In this document: positions 48,294-59,332 of the stretch, in pieces
How positions within the stretch are numbered: position 1 is the first letter of the stretch
Layout: each line of letters opens with the position of its first letter
DNA from: Pseudomonas helmanticensis
Lineage (GTDB): Bacteria; Pseudomonadota; Gammaproteobacteria; Pseudomonadales; Pseudomonadaceae
Length of the DNA: 64,000 nucleotides
Assembly: GCF_900182985.1 (NCBI RefSeq)
Contig: NZ_FXUY01000002.1
Span: 1,227,001 to 1,291,000, forward strand
Reading direction: 5' to 3'
Made by a program: the position numbers and the translations under genes
Notes under the pieces: generated by a model
What the model saw: the letters and a program-made list of their open reading frames with translations, nothing else
Told to the model about the DNA's origin: nothing
Database searches by the model: none

Positions 48294-49112
48294 ATGCAGC
48301 CCATGCTGAATATCGCGCTGCGCGCCGCCCGCAGCGCCAGTGAACTGATCTTCCGCTCCATCGAGCGCCTGGATACCATCAAGGTCGACGAAAAAGACGC
48401 CAAGGATTATGTATCCGAGGTCGATCGCGCCGCTGAACAGAAAATCATCGACGCGCTGCGCAAGGCTTACCCGAACCACTCGATCCGCGGCGAAGAGACC
48501 GGCATGCACGCCGGTACCGGCATCGAAGGCGAAGAGTACCTGTGGATCATCGATCCGCTGGACGGCACCACCAACTTCCTGCGCGGCATTCCTCACTTCG
48601 CTGTCAGCATCGCCTGCAAATACCGCGGTCGCCTGGAACACGCAGTGGTTCTGGACCCGGTTCGCCAGGAAGAATTCACCGCCAGCCGTGGTCGCGGCGC
48701 TCAACTGAACGGTCGCCGCCTGCGCGTCAGCGGTCGCACCAGCCTCGACGGCGCCCTGCTGGGTACCGGCTTCCCGTTCCGTGACGACCAGATGGACAAC
48801 CTGGAAAACTACCTGGGCATGTTCCGCGCCCTGGTTGGCCAGACTGCCGGCATCCGTCGCGCTGGCTCGGCGAGCCTGGACCTGGCTTACGTAGCTGCCG
48901 GTCGTTTCGATGCATTCTGGGAGTCGGGCCTGTCCGAGTGGGACATGGCTGCAGGCGCCCTGCTGATTCAAGAAGCTGGCGGCCTGGTGAGCGATTTCAC
49001 CGGCGGTCACGATTTCCTTGAAAAAGGCCACATCGTTGCCGGCAACACCAAATGCTTCAAGGCAGTGCTGACGGCGATCCAGCCGCACCTGCCGGCTTCG
49101 CTGAAGCGCTAA
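48294..49112 (+). CDS. suhB: inositol monophosphatase family protein SuhB
   Basis: 272 aa. Metal/phosphate motif IIDPLDGTTNFLRGIPHF (about 82-99) and WDMAAGALLIQEAGG (about 212). Besides phosphatase activity, SuhB homologues act in rRNA transcription antitermination. A strong terminator follows. Confidence 0.95.
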   Translation: MQPMLNIALRAARSASELIFRSIERLDTIKVDEKDAKDYVSEVDRAAEQKIIDALRKAYPNHSIRGEETGMHAGTGIEGEEYLWIIDPLDGTTNFLRGIPHFAVSIACKYRGRLEHAVVLDPVRQEEFTASRGRGAQLNGRRLRVSGRTSLDGALLGTGFPFRDDQMDNLENYLGMFRALVGQTAGIRRAGSASLDLAYVAAGRFDAFWESGLSEWDMAAGALLIQEAGGLVSDFTGGHDFLEKGHIVAGNTKCFKAVLTAIQPHLPASLKR

Positions 49113-49126
49113 GCGTTACGCGAAAC

Positions 49127-49154
49127 AAAAAAGCGCCCTTCGGGGCGCTTTTTT
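49127..49154 (+). terminator. suhB terminator
   Basis: AAAAAAGCGCCC-TTCG-GGGCGCTTTTTT, 14 bp after the suhB stop. Confidence 0.93.
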
Positions 49155-49180
49155 ATTGCCTGGAATCCTCCATCACACCC

Positions 49181-49268
49181 AGTAGGAGCTGTCGAAGGCT
49201 GCGATCTTTTGATCTTTGTTTTTTTAAAAACCAACATCAAAAGATCGCAGCCTTCGGCAGCTCCTACA
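49181..49268. repeat. REP-type palindromic pair (family A)
   Basis: AGTAGGAGCTGTCGAAGGCT...CCTTCGGCAGCTCCTACACAGG between the two terminators. Confidence 0.85.
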
Positions 49269-49297
49269 CAGGAATCGGGCTTTTGTAAGCACAAAAA

Positions 49298-49319
49298 AAG
49301 CACCCCGCAGGGTGCTTCT
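49298..49319 (-). terminator. terminator of the glycine-zipper gene
   Basis: AAGCACCC/GGGTGCTT stem with a CGCA loop; on the minus strand it is followed by TTTTTTTG, 18 bp beyond the stop at 49338. Confidence 0.85.
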
Positions 49320-49337
49320 TTCTAAACGGTCGGTCTT

Positions 49338-49886
49338 TTATTGACCTGGCTCATTCTGCGACAGGATCAGCTTGCCTTCCTTGTCGACCGGAATCTGGTT
49401 GCCCGGATCACGATCCATACGCACTTTACCTTCCTTGCCATCGAGCGAGTAACGCACATCGTAACCGACGACCTTGTCGCTGATGTCATTCACGGTGTTA
49501 CAGCGAGTCTGGGTCGTGGTGTAGGTGTCGCGGTTCTGCATACCTTCCTGCACCTTGTTACCGGCATAACCGCCACCGACCGCACCAGCCACCGTGGCAA
49601 TCTTCTTGCCGGTGCCGCCGCCGATCTGGTTACCCAGCAAACCGCCCGCTACCGCACCGATTGCAGTGCCGAGAATCTGATGCTGATCCTTGACCGGCGC
49701 CTGGCGGGTCACGGCTACATCCTTGCACACTTCACGTGGAGTCTTGATCTGTGTTTTAACCGGTTCGACGGCCAACACTTGCGCATACTCAGGGCCGCTT
49801 TTAACCAGGCTGTAGGTGGCAACAGCACCCCCGGCAGTCACACCGACAGCACCCAATACCGCACCAACCAGCAACGACTTGTTCAC
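49338..49886 (-). CDS. glycine-zipper 2TM surface-antigen-like protein
   Basis: 182 aa. N-terminal hydrophobic helix (SLLVGAVLGAVGVTAGGAVA), then a glycine zipper (GAVAGGLLGNQIGGG, GAVGGGYAGN, about 75-110) and a beta-rich C-terminus. Resembles the rickettsial 17-kDa-antigen family of envelope proteins. The exact role is unknown. Confidence 0.8.
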   Translation of the reverse strand: MNKSLLVGAVLGAVGVTAGGAVATYSLVKSGPEYAQVLAVEPVKTQIKTPREVCKDVAVTRQAPVKDQHQILGTAIGAVAGGLLGNQIGGGTGKKIATVAGAVGGGYAGNKVQEGMQNRDTYTTTQTRCNTVNDISDKVVGYDVRYSLDGKEGKVRMDRDPGNQIPVDKEGKLILSQNEPGQ

Positions 49887-49949
49887 ATGAACCTCCTGAC
49901 CATCACATGCGGGACATGCCCGCGCTTCTCCCAGCCTTGGAGCATAAAA

Positions 49950-49976
49950 AAAGGCGCGAGTTCAACTCGCGCCTTT
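49950..49976 (-). terminator. secF terminator
   Basis: AAAGGCGCGAGT/ACTCGCGCCTTT with a 3-nt loop, followed on the minus strand by TTTTA, 32 bp after secF. Confidence 0.9.
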
Positions 49977-50007
49977 GTTGGGCTGACAGCCGGAAAAACG
50001 ATGGCCG

Positions 50008-50922
50008 TTATGGACGGTCGTCGACTTCCTTCTCGGTGTTCGCCGGAGGAATCAGATCCTCGGTGCTCAGGTTCAGCCAGATCAGCACCACGTTCGCGAT
50101 GTAGATCGACGAGTAAGTACCCGCCAGCACACCGATGAACAGGGCGATGGAGAAACCGAACAGGTTGTCGCCACCGAAAAACAGCAGTGCCGAGATTGCC
50201 AACAGGGTGGAGATCGAAGTCGCCATGGTCCGCAGCAGGGTCTGAGTGGTCGAGATGTTGATGTTCTCGATCAGCGTTGCCTTGCGCAGCACACGGAAGT
50301 TCTCACGCACCCGGTCGAATACGACGATGGTGTCGTTCAGCGAGTAGCCGATGATCGCCAATACCGCCGCCAGCACTGTCAGGTCGAAAGTGATCTGGAA
50401 GAACGACAGGATACCGATGGTCACGATCACGTCGTGGATCAGCGAAACGATGGCGCCGACCGCGAACTTCCACTGAAAGCGGAAAGCCAGGTAGATCAGG
50501 ATGCCGCCGAGCGCCAGCAGCATGCCGAGGCCGCCCTGGTCGCGCAGCTCTTCACCGACCTGCGGGCCGACGAACTCGACACGCTTGACCGTCGCCGGGT
50601 TGTCACCGCCGAGTTTCTGCAGCGCTTCCGCGACCTGATGACCCAGTTGCGGGTCTTCACCCGGCATGCGCACCAGCAAATCGGTGGTTGCACCGAAGCT
50701 CTGCACGATGGCTTCGTGGTAACCCGAAGTCACCAGCTCTTCACGAACCTTGGTGACATCGGCCGGACGCTCGTAGGTCAGCTCAATGAGCGTACCGCCG
50801 GTGAAGTCCAGACCCCAGTTCATGCCCTTGTGGAAGACACTGAAAACAGCCAGTACCGTAAGAAACACTGTGACGCCGAACGCGAAGTTGCGAACGCCCA
50901 TGAAGTTGATTGTACGTAACAT
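50008..50922 (-). CDS. secF: protein translocase subunit SecF
   Basis: 304 aa, six membrane helices with a periplasmic loop; GLDFTGGTLIEL and FDRVRENFR are family signatures. With SecD it uses the proton-motive force to finish export through SecYEG. 9 bp after secD. Confidence 0.96.
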   Translation of the reverse strand: MLRTINFMGVRNFAFGVTVFLTVLAVFSVFHKGMNWGLDFTGGTLIELTYERPADVTKVREELVTSGYHEAIVQSFGATTDLLVRMPGEDPQLGHQVAEALQKLGGDNPATVKRVEFVGPQVGEELRDQGGLGMLLALGGILIYLAFRFQWKFAVGAIVSLIHDVIVTIGILSFFQITFDLTVLAAVLAIIGYSLNDTIVVFDRVRENFRVLRKATLIENINISTTQTLLRTMATSISTLLAISALLFFGGDNLFGFSIALFIGVLAGTYSSIYIANVVLIWLNLSTEDLIPPANTEKEVDDRP

Positions 50923-50931
50923 GGCAGCCCC

Positions 50932-52800
50932 TTAAATCCACAACTTCTTGAAGTCACGTCCGCCAAAGATCAGGTTGACCATTGCGCGGGTCACCATGAT
51001 GGCCGTGAACATCGAGGTAAAGATCCCGAGGGACATGGTCACTGCGAAACCTTTGACCGGGCCGGTGCCCATGGCAAAGAGAATCCCGCCAACCAGCAAG
51101 GTAGTCAGGTTGGCGTCGAGAATCGCGGTGAATGCCCGGCCGAAGCCTTCGTTGATTGCACGCTGCACGGTCATGCCGGCGGCGATCTCTTCACGAATCC
51201 GCGAGAAGATCAGCACGTTGGCGTCGACCGCCATACCCATGGTCAGCACGATACCGGCGATACCCGGCAGGGTCAGCGTTGCACCCAGCAGTGACATCAA
51301 GGCCAGCAGCAGCACCATGTTCACTGCCAGAGCGACAGTGGCAATGATGCCGAAGAAGCGGTAGATGGCGATGATGAACAGCGACACGAACAGCATGCCC
51401 CACAGCGACGCATCGATACCTTTGGTGATGTTGTCAGCACCTAGGCTCGGGCCGATTGTGCGCTCTTCAGCGAAGTACATCGGCGCCGCCAGACCACCGG
51501 CACGCAGCAACAGCGCCAGCTCGGAGGACTCGCCCTGACCGTTCAGGCCAGTGATGCGGAACTGAGCACCCAGTGGCGACTGGATAGTCGCCAGACTGAT
51601 GATCTTTTTCTCTTCCTTGAACGTTTGCACCGCGACGTCTTTCTCGACACCGTCGACCACTTGCTTGACGTAAGTGGTGACCGGACGCTGTTCGATGAAG
51701 ATCACCGCCATGCTGCGACCGACGTTCGAACGGGTTGCGCGGCTCATCAGCTCACCACCGTGACCATCCAGACGGATGTTCACTTCAGGCGTGCCGTGTT
51801 CGCCGAAACCAGCCTTGGCGTCAGTGACTTGGTCACCAGTGATGATCAGACCACGCTCGATCTGTGCCGGCGGACGCTTGCCTTCACGGAACTCGAAAGT
51901 TTCGGAGGTAGCTTTAGAAGCGCCAGGCTCTGCAGCCAGACGGAACTCAAGGTTGGCCGTCTTGCCGAGGATACGCTTGGCTTCGGCAGTGTCCTGCACG
52001 CCTGGCAGTTCAACCACGATGCGGTTGGCGCCTTGACGCTGAACGATCGGTTCGGCAACACCCAGCTCGTTGACGCGGTTACGTACCGTGGTCAAGTTCT
52101 GCTTGATGGAGTATTCACGGATTTCCGCCAGCTTGGCCGGGGTCATCGCCAGACGCAGCACCGGTTGACCGTTGAGGTCGGCCGGAACAATGTCGAAATC
52201 GTTGAAGTTCTTGCGGATCAGTGCACGGGCCTGTTCGCGGGAGTCTTCATCGCTGAAGCCCAACTGAATGGCACCGCCCAGTTGCGGCAGGCTGCGATAA
52301 CGCAGTTTCTCTTTGCGCAGCAGGCTCTTGACGTCGCCTTCGTAGACTTTCAGGCGTGCATCGAGGGCTTTGTCCATGTCCACTTCCAGCAGGAAGTGCA
52401 CACCACCGGACAAGTCCAGACCCAGCTTCATCGGGTGCGCGCCGAGGTTGCGCAGCCATTGCGGGGTGGTCTGTGCGAGGTTCAGCGCGACGACGTAGTC
52501 ATCACCCAAGGCCTTGCGTACAACGTCTTTGGCCGGCAACTGATCTTCAGCCTTGCTCAGACGGATCAGACCGCCCTTGCCGTTTGCCGCCAGCGTAGCT
52601 GCCTTGACGTTGATGCCGGACTCGTGAAGCGCGGTGCTTACGCGGTCCAGATCGGCTTGATTGACCTGCAGGGCCGTGCTGGCGCCGCTGATCTGAATGG
52701 CCGGGTCATCGGGGTATAGATTCGGAGCGGAATAAATCAGACCGATCGCCAGCACCGCCAGGATCAGAATGTATTTCCACAGAGGATATTTGTTCAGCAT
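50932..52800 (-). CDS. secD: protein translocase subunit SecD
   Basis: 622 aa from ATG 52800. GLDLSGGVHFLLEVD near 115, a large periplasmic P1 domain, and C-terminal membrane helices (PGIAGIVLTMGMAVDANVLIFSRIREE). Partner of SecF. Confidence 0.96.
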   Translation of the reverse strand: MLNKYPLWKYILILAVLAIGLIYSAPNLYPDDPAIQISGASTALQVNQADLDRVSTALHESGINVKAATLAANGKGGLIRLSKAEDQLPAKDVVRKALGDDYVVALNLAQTTPQWLRNLGAHPMKLGLDLSGGVHFLLEVDMDKALDARLKVYEGDVKSLLRKEKLRYRSLPQLGGAIQLGFSDEDSREQARALIRKNFNDFDIVPADLNGQPVLRLAMTPAKLAEIREYSIKQNLTTVRNRVNELGVAEPIVQRQGANRIVVELPGVQDTAEAKRILGKTANLEFRLAAEPGASKATSETFEFREGKRPPAQIERGLIITGDQVTDAKAGFGEHGTPEVNIRLDGHGGELMSRATRSNVGRSMAVIFIEQRPVTTYVKQVVDGVEKDVAVQTFKEEKKIISLATIQSPLGAQFRITGLNGQGESSELALLLRAGGLAAPMYFAEERTIGPSLGADNITKGIDASLWGMLFVSLFIIAIYRFFGIIATVALAVNMVLLLALMSLLGATLTLPGIAGIVLTMGMAVDANVLIFSRIREEIAAGMTVQRAINEGFGRAFTAILDANLTTLLVGGILFAMGTGPVKGFAVTMSLGIFTSMFTAIMVTRAMVNLIFGGRDFKKLWI

Positions 52801-52864
52801 CACGCCGCCCGTTATGACGCGGGGCGCCTTGCGCGCCCCGTCGATTGAGTAGAAGTTGTTGCCC

Positions 52865-53203
52865 TTAGATCGCTTTCAGCGTGCCTTTTGGCAGCGTGGC
52901 GGCGATGGCGCCTTTCTGGAACTTCATTTCCACGGTGTCGGAAACTTCCAGAACCACGAAGTCATCGGCAACTTTGGTGATCTTGCCGGCGATGCCGCCA
53001 GTGGTCACAACTTCGTCGCCCTTCGCAAGGCTGCTCAGCAGGTTCTTCTGCTCTTTGGCGCGCTTGGCCTGTGGACGCCAGATCATCAGGTAGAAGATGA
53101 CCAGGAAGCCGACCAGGAAAATCCACTCGAAGCCGCCGCCCATTGGGCCGGCAGCAGCCGGTGCAGCCGCGTCAGCCATGGCGTTAGAGATAAAAAAGCT
53201 CAT
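52865..53203 (-). CDS. yajC: preprotein translocase subunit YajC
   Basis: 112 aa. One membrane helix (FEWIFLVGFLVIFYLMIW) followed by the YajC domain (VTTGGIAGKITKVADDF). Associates with SecDF; conserved order tgt-yajC-secDF. Confidence 0.95.
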   Translation of the reverse strand: MSFFISNAMADAAAPAAAGPMGGGFEWIFLVGFLVIFYLMIWRPQAKRAKEQKNLLSSLAKGDEVVTTGGIAGKITKVADDFVVLEVSDTVEMKFQKGAIAATLPKGTLKAI

Positions 53204-53246
53204 TTAGCACTCCAGTTGCAAATGTTGAATCTTGGGGTCAGAAAAC

Positions 53247-55441
<2,195 letters not shown>

Positions 55442-55548
55442 GATGGGGTTCGTCTAGCAGGGCCGGAAAGTCTAGCGGAAATATTGAAAATTCTCTATGT
55501 ACCTGATTGACCGACGGTAATCTCATCTCTATACTTCGCCGCCATTGA

Positions 55549-55633
55549 GCCCTGATGGCGGAATTGGTAGACGCGGCGGATTCAAAATCCGTTTTCGAAA
55601 GGAGTGGGAGTTCGAGTCTCCCTCGGGGCACCA
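55549..55633 (+). tRNA. tRNA-Leu (CAA)
   Basis: 85 nt with an encoded CCA. Acceptor stem GCCCTGA/TCGGGGC, D arm, anticodon arm CGGATTCAAAATCCG giving anticodon CAA, long variable arm, T arm GGGAGTTCGAGTCTCCC. tRNA genes here are also common integration sites, but no integrase lies beside it. Confidence 0.95.
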
Positions 55634-55642
55634 AAATTAAGA

Positions 55643-55673
55643 AAGGTCTTGCTTAGCAAGGCCTTTTTTTTCG
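55643..55673 (+). terminator. tRNA-Leu terminator
   Basis: AAGGTCTTGC/GCAAGGCCTT stem with a TTA loop followed by eight T residues. Confidence 0.88.
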
Positions 55674-55697
55674 CCTGCAATAAAGCCTCCTATCCAT

Positions 55698-55731
55698 GTA
55701 GGAGCTGCCGCAGGCTGCGATCTCTTGATCT
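55698..55731. repeat. single REP unit (family A)
   Basis: TGTAGGAGCTGCCGCAGGCT followed by GCGATCTCTTGATC; one arm only, without the inverted partner. Confidence 0.7.
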
Positions 55732-55770
55732 TCAGCTTCTCGTCCGACGAAAAACCCAAGGATCAACACC

Positions 55771-56100
55771 ATGGAAACCTCTCTGGAAACAGTCGCCCTT
55801 TTCTCCCTCAAGCTCGCTTACGAGGAAGAAGGCCTGAGCCCGATCCTGCGGGACGATATGGTCATGGGTGATTACCAGAAAGACATTTTCGAGTTGTTGG
55901 TGAAACGTGGTGATATCGAGACCATTCAATTCAAGATGAATGAATGCCTGGATCTGGCGCTGGATGCACTGGGTGGTATCGATAAACCGCTCGGACGTGA
56001 ACTGCACAAGTTGTCAGCCGACTTCAGCCAGGCGCAGTCGCTGGAGCAACTCGATCAGCCGCTCCTCGCGCTCAAGGGTTATTTGAAGGACATTCTGTAA
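55771..56100 (+). CDS. conserved hypothetical helical protein
   Basis: 109 aa, acidic, predicted helical (DYQKDIFELLVKRGDIETIQFKM). No signal or membrane segment and no motif I recognise. Stands alone between tRNA-Leu and a convergent gene; ATG follows AACACC without a strong ribosome site. Confidence 0.6.
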   Translation: METSLETVALFSLKLAYEEEGLSPILRDDMVMGDYQKDIFELLVKRGDIETIQFKMNECLDLALDALGGIDKPLGRELHKLSADFSQAQSLEQLDQPLLALKGYLKDIL

Positions 56101-56151
56101 TCAGACGCGCAATCTTTTGCCCACACTCAGGCTGAAGAAAAAACCCGCAGA

Positions 56152-56907
56152 TCACTTGCGCACTTTTACCACTCGAATGTTGATCGGAAACCCACCCGCG
56201 CCCTTCAGTTTCTTCCATCCCACGTACTGGAATATCAAGTCCTCGTCGATGGGGTCGCCCCTCTCTACCATTGCTCCGCCCAGCACCGCGACTTCCTTAT
56301 AGACGGCGCAGCTGCCCGAATTGGGGCCGACGACGTAGACCACATAGGGTTTGACGTATTGCACGGCGCGCAAATGTCGGCCGCATTGCCAGTCGACCGT
56401 AATCATCAACGTCTTCAGATACGCTTCGCCATCCGTTTCCGATTCCTCGGCGAGTTCCTTGAGCTTGCCGATGCCGCCGACGTCGCTAAAGCCCAGAGCG
56501 CGGGCGCGTTTGTATTCCGGGGACTTCTCGTGTTCGGCCTGAGCTTTGAAGTATTGCTCCTGAAGCTCTGCGACCAGGACCGGCTCTTCCTTGTTCCGTA
56601 TCTCGAACGCCTGGGCGATGACGTTTTCGCAACGGGCATATTCGGGAGAGGCAAGGCTTGCCTGGGCGAGGTGATCGCGATGGACGTAAAGCGTGTGATT
56701 CAAGCTGTCGACGCGGTTCATCGCTTGTCTGGTCGTCATGGTCGCGCTTTGAACCTTGTTCACTACGTCCTGAAAACTCTGACAATCGGAGAGGTAGCCT
56801 TTCCAGGCGACCTCCGGGGTTTCATCCCAGCCGGCAAGCGCCGGAGTCATTACGGTGGCGAAGGTGATTGCGCAGAGCAGGCGCGAGGCTGAAGCGAAAG
56901 CGGGCAT
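56152..56907 (-). CDS. secreted protein of unknown function
   Basis: 251 aa with a signal peptide (LLCAITFATVMTPALA). The mature part has four Cys residues and a charged helical middle (EQYFKAQAEHEKSPEYKRA). No known domain recognised. Confidence 0.65.
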   Translation of the reverse strand: MPAFASASRLLCAITFATVMTPALAGWDETPEVAWKGYLSDCQSFQDVVNKVQSATMTTRQAMNRVDSLNHTLYVHRDHLAQASLASPEYARCENVIAQAFEIRNKEEPVLVAELQEQYFKAQAEHEKSPEYKRARALGFSDVGGIGKLKELAEESETDGEAYLKTLMITVDWQCGRHLRAVQYVKPYVVYVVGPNSGSCAVYKEVAVLGGAMVERGDPIDEDLIFQYVGWKKLKGAGGFPINIRVVKVRK

Positions 56908-56943
56908 GTGTATTCCGTTACGTGGATGAGGCAGTGGCGCGAC

Positions 56944-56967
56944 GCTACTATTTTGCTATCTTGCCGT
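56944..56967 (+). promoter_or_regulatory. shared upstream element, copy 1
   Basis: GCTACTATTTTGCTATCTTGCC upstream of the 402-aa gene; TATTTTGCTATCTTGCCG recurs at 58386-58403 upstream of the 262-aa paralogue. Probably a duplicated promoter or regulatory site. Confidence 0.45.
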
Positions 56968-57121
56968 CCACCTGCGCTGGACGGTTTATGTGGCTGTATC
57001 GCCGATGCGGTCGCTCTGTTTTTCGCTCTCGACTTTTAGTCTGTTTTGATATCTTGCCGACCATTCTTGCAACTGGCGCGAAAGTGCTGGCCGGTTATCG
57101 AAAGTTTAAGGAAAGGATTGA

Positions 57122-58330
57122 ATGGACACGCTGTGGGTATTGATGTTTTTCGTCGTCTGGGCGGGCATGTGGTATTGGGTCGTAAAGAACCGCGGGAGTT
57201 GGCCATTATGGTTCGGCCATATTGCCGGAATAGCGGCGGGTTTTATCGTCGCTTTCGTGATCTATATGATCGTGCGCGGGCTCACTCCTGGAGAGCCAAC
57301 AGCGCCTGCATCCGCGCCCACTGCCAGCAGCGTCAAGGCACCTGAAGCCAAAAACACCGACAGCACCAATAACGGCGAACTGCTGGGATTCGTTGCACAC
57401 GCACCGGCAAGCCATTCCTCTGGGCCGGACTCACCCCTGCTGCCGAGCGATAGCGAACGCTATCCGCGCCTTTCCACTCCCTTGCTGGCTTCAACGCTTG
57501 AGTCTGGCTGGAAAAGTGAATATGCAAAGTTGCGATCCGGTGCGGACATGGCCAAGGGTAACAATGGGCCGCTGGCCAATCTGATATGCCGGTCAGTGGC
57601 GAAAACCACACTGCGCTTTCCCGAGTCCGCCATATTCGACGATCTCGAGTACTACCGCTATGACAGCTTCAAGGCCCAGACCTATTCCGTCGTGAATAGA
57701 ATCAGCGGGCAAAACATGCAAGGTACGCAGGTTAACCTCGGATTCGATTGCGCCGTGCAATTCGTCTCGGGTAATGGGGTGAACGACGATCAATGGCGGT
57801 TGCTTGAATTGAACATGCGCGGTCAGCAAAGTCTTCGTCCGCCTTCAGGTAGTGCGCTGGATGAAGATTTGCCGGTGTATGTCGCCAAAAAGCACGACAA
57901 CCCAACGCCGTCAGCCGACTCTGGACTGCTAAACAATTATCGCGACGCCATACTCAGTTCGCGCTCCGAAACAGCGTTCGTTGAAAAAATGGACACTCAA
58001 CAGCGCGCGGCGCATGTGCAATTGCGTAAAAACATCGCGGGAGTACCCGACGCCAACAAACGCCTGCTCGCATTTTTAATGTGTCAGCCCTTTGTGCACA
58101 GCGCCCTGCAAATTCCCGAATCGGCACTGTTTGCTGACAGCAAATCACTCACGTCGCAACGCTACAAAGATCAAATCTACACCAGCGCTAACTTTATGAA
58201 GGTGAAGAACAGCGCCGGCAACTATGTTGGTTACCGCTTTGAATGCACGTTACAGGCATCACCCGACAAAACCGACGGCAATGACGACTGGAAGCTGCTG
58301 GACTTGAGATTCGAACAGAACGGCAACTAG
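57122..58330 (+). CDS. membrane protein with repeated C-terminal domain, paralogue 1
   Basis: 402 aa. Two N-terminal membrane helices flank FVVWAGMWYWVVKNRGSWPLW, then a low-complexity linker. There are two copies of a domain with an LICRSVAKTTLRFPESAIF or LMCQPFVHSALQIPESALF motif followed by YKDQIYT/FKAQTYS and F-D/E-C near its end. Each copy has two conserved Cys residues. The function is unknown. The RBS region (TTAAGGAAAGGATTGA) matches that of the next gene, so the pair arose by tandem duplication. Confidence 0.7.
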   Translation: MDTLWVLMFFVVWAGMWYWVVKNRGSWPLWFGHIAGIAAGFIVAFVIYMIVRGLTPGEPTAPASAPTASSVKAPEAKNTDSTNNGELLGFVAHAPASHSSGPDSPLLPSDSERYPRLSTPLLASTLESGWKSEYAKLRSGADMAKGNNGPLANLICRSVAKTTLRFPESAIFDDLEYYRYDSFKAQTYSVVNRISGQNMQGTQVNLGFDCAVQFVSGNGVNDDQWRLLELNMRGQQSLRPPSGSALDEDLPVYVAKKHDNPTPSADSGLLNNYRDAILSSRSETAFVEKMDTQQRAAHVQLRKNIAGVPDANKRLLAFLMCQPFVHSALQIPESALFADSKSLTSQRYKDQIYTSANFMKVKNSAGNYVGYRFECTLQASPDKTDGNDDWKLLDLRFEQNGN

Positions 58331-58385
58331 GCAGTTTGGGGCAAGGCAGGCCTGCGCATCGCTTTGTCCCGTGGCTCGACGCTTG

Positions 58386-58403
58386 TATTTTGCTATCTTG
58401 CCG
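58386..58403 (+). promoter_or_regulatory. shared upstream element, copy 2
   Basis: TATTTTGCTATCTTGCCG, identical in 18 bases to the stretch at 56949-56966, and similarly upstream of a paralogous gene; the first copy is 155 bp and this one 68 bp from the ATG. Confidence 0.45.
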
Positions 58404-58471
58404 AGCGTCGTCAGAATTCATGCTCAAGCGACTCAGCCTTGAGGCTTTTGAAGGGTTAAGGAAAGGATCGA

Positions 58472-59260
58472 ATGGAGTTTTTACGCTTACTGGCTTTTGT
58501 CGCAGTCTGGGGTTTCATGTGGCGCTGGGTGGTGAAAAACCGCGGTAACTGGAATATTTTCTACGGCAATATCGTTGGCGCGGCGGGCGGTGTCATTGTG
58601 GCCTTGGTGATGCTTTCCATCACGCTGTCGTTGTACCCGATGGCAGACGAACCGGAAAAAAACCAGGCCGAAAAAACCGTGGTGCAGAACCCCTCGCCCA
58701 ATGCGGTGATGCCTGAAGCCGAGCCCGCTCCTGTTGCAGCACCTGCTCCTGCACCTGTTTCAGTGCCAACACCTGCACCTGCGCCTGCGCCTGCTGCGTC
58801 GTCCAGCAACCTGCCGGCCTACGTTGCCAGCAAACCACAGAACGAGCCTTCCCCGCCTGACTCCGCGCTCATGCCTTTCTACAGCCAGCGCATGGCGACT
58901 TCGATGTCGGAAAAGAAGCTCGAAGACGGTTTGGGCAAAAACTTCACGACGTTGCGCCAGATGATGGGCACCGACCCAAATGCCGATAAATCGGTGATGG
59001 CAGCGGTCATGTGCGTTCCGTTCGTCCAGCGCGCCATGCGTTTTCCGGCAGCGGCGGCCATTACCCAGCAACCGAAAACCAACAGCAAATTGTTCAAGGA
59101 GCAGACCTACACCATCACCAATACCGTCACCGGTCGTAATATGCTCGGCGACGATGTTCTCTACCGTTTCGATTGCTCGATACAGCAGCTGCCAATCAAC
59201 GAGTCGGGATATGCCGACTGGCGCTTGCTGGATCTGAAGCTGCAGAAAGCGGGTTCTTAA
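58472..59260 (+). CDS. membrane protein with single C-terminal domain, paralogue 2
   Basis: 262 aa. N-terminus LLAFVAVWGFMWRWVVKNRG matches paralogue 1, then a second helix, a Pro/Ala repeat linker (PAPAPVSVPTPAPAPAPA) and one C-terminal domain (VMCVPFVQRAMRFPAAA, LFKEQTYTITN, YRFDCSI). Function unknown. Envelope location is likely. Confidence 0.7.
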   Translation: MEFLRLLAFVAVWGFMWRWVVKNRGNWNIFYGNIVGAAGGVIVALVMLSITLSLYPMADEPEKNQAEKTVVQNPSPNAVMPEAEPAPVAAPAPAPVSVPTPAPAPAPAASSSNLPAYVASKPQNEPSPPDSALMPFYSQRMATSMSEKKLEDGLGKNFTTLRQMMGTDPNADKSVMAAVMCVPFVQRAMRFPAAAAITQQPKTNSKLFKEQTYTITNTVTGRNMLGDDVLYRFDCSIQQLPINESGYADWRLLDLKLQKAGS

Positions 59261-59332
59261 GTCTCGTTTAAGAGTTCAAGGCGCCGGCTGCGTTATCATC
59301 GCCGACCTCTGCGCCTTGAGCTTTGATCCCGG

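Noticed and set aside
55549..55633. tRNA-Leu as attachment site of another element
   Set aside because: No integrase nearby and no repeat of the tRNA 3' end found within the window.
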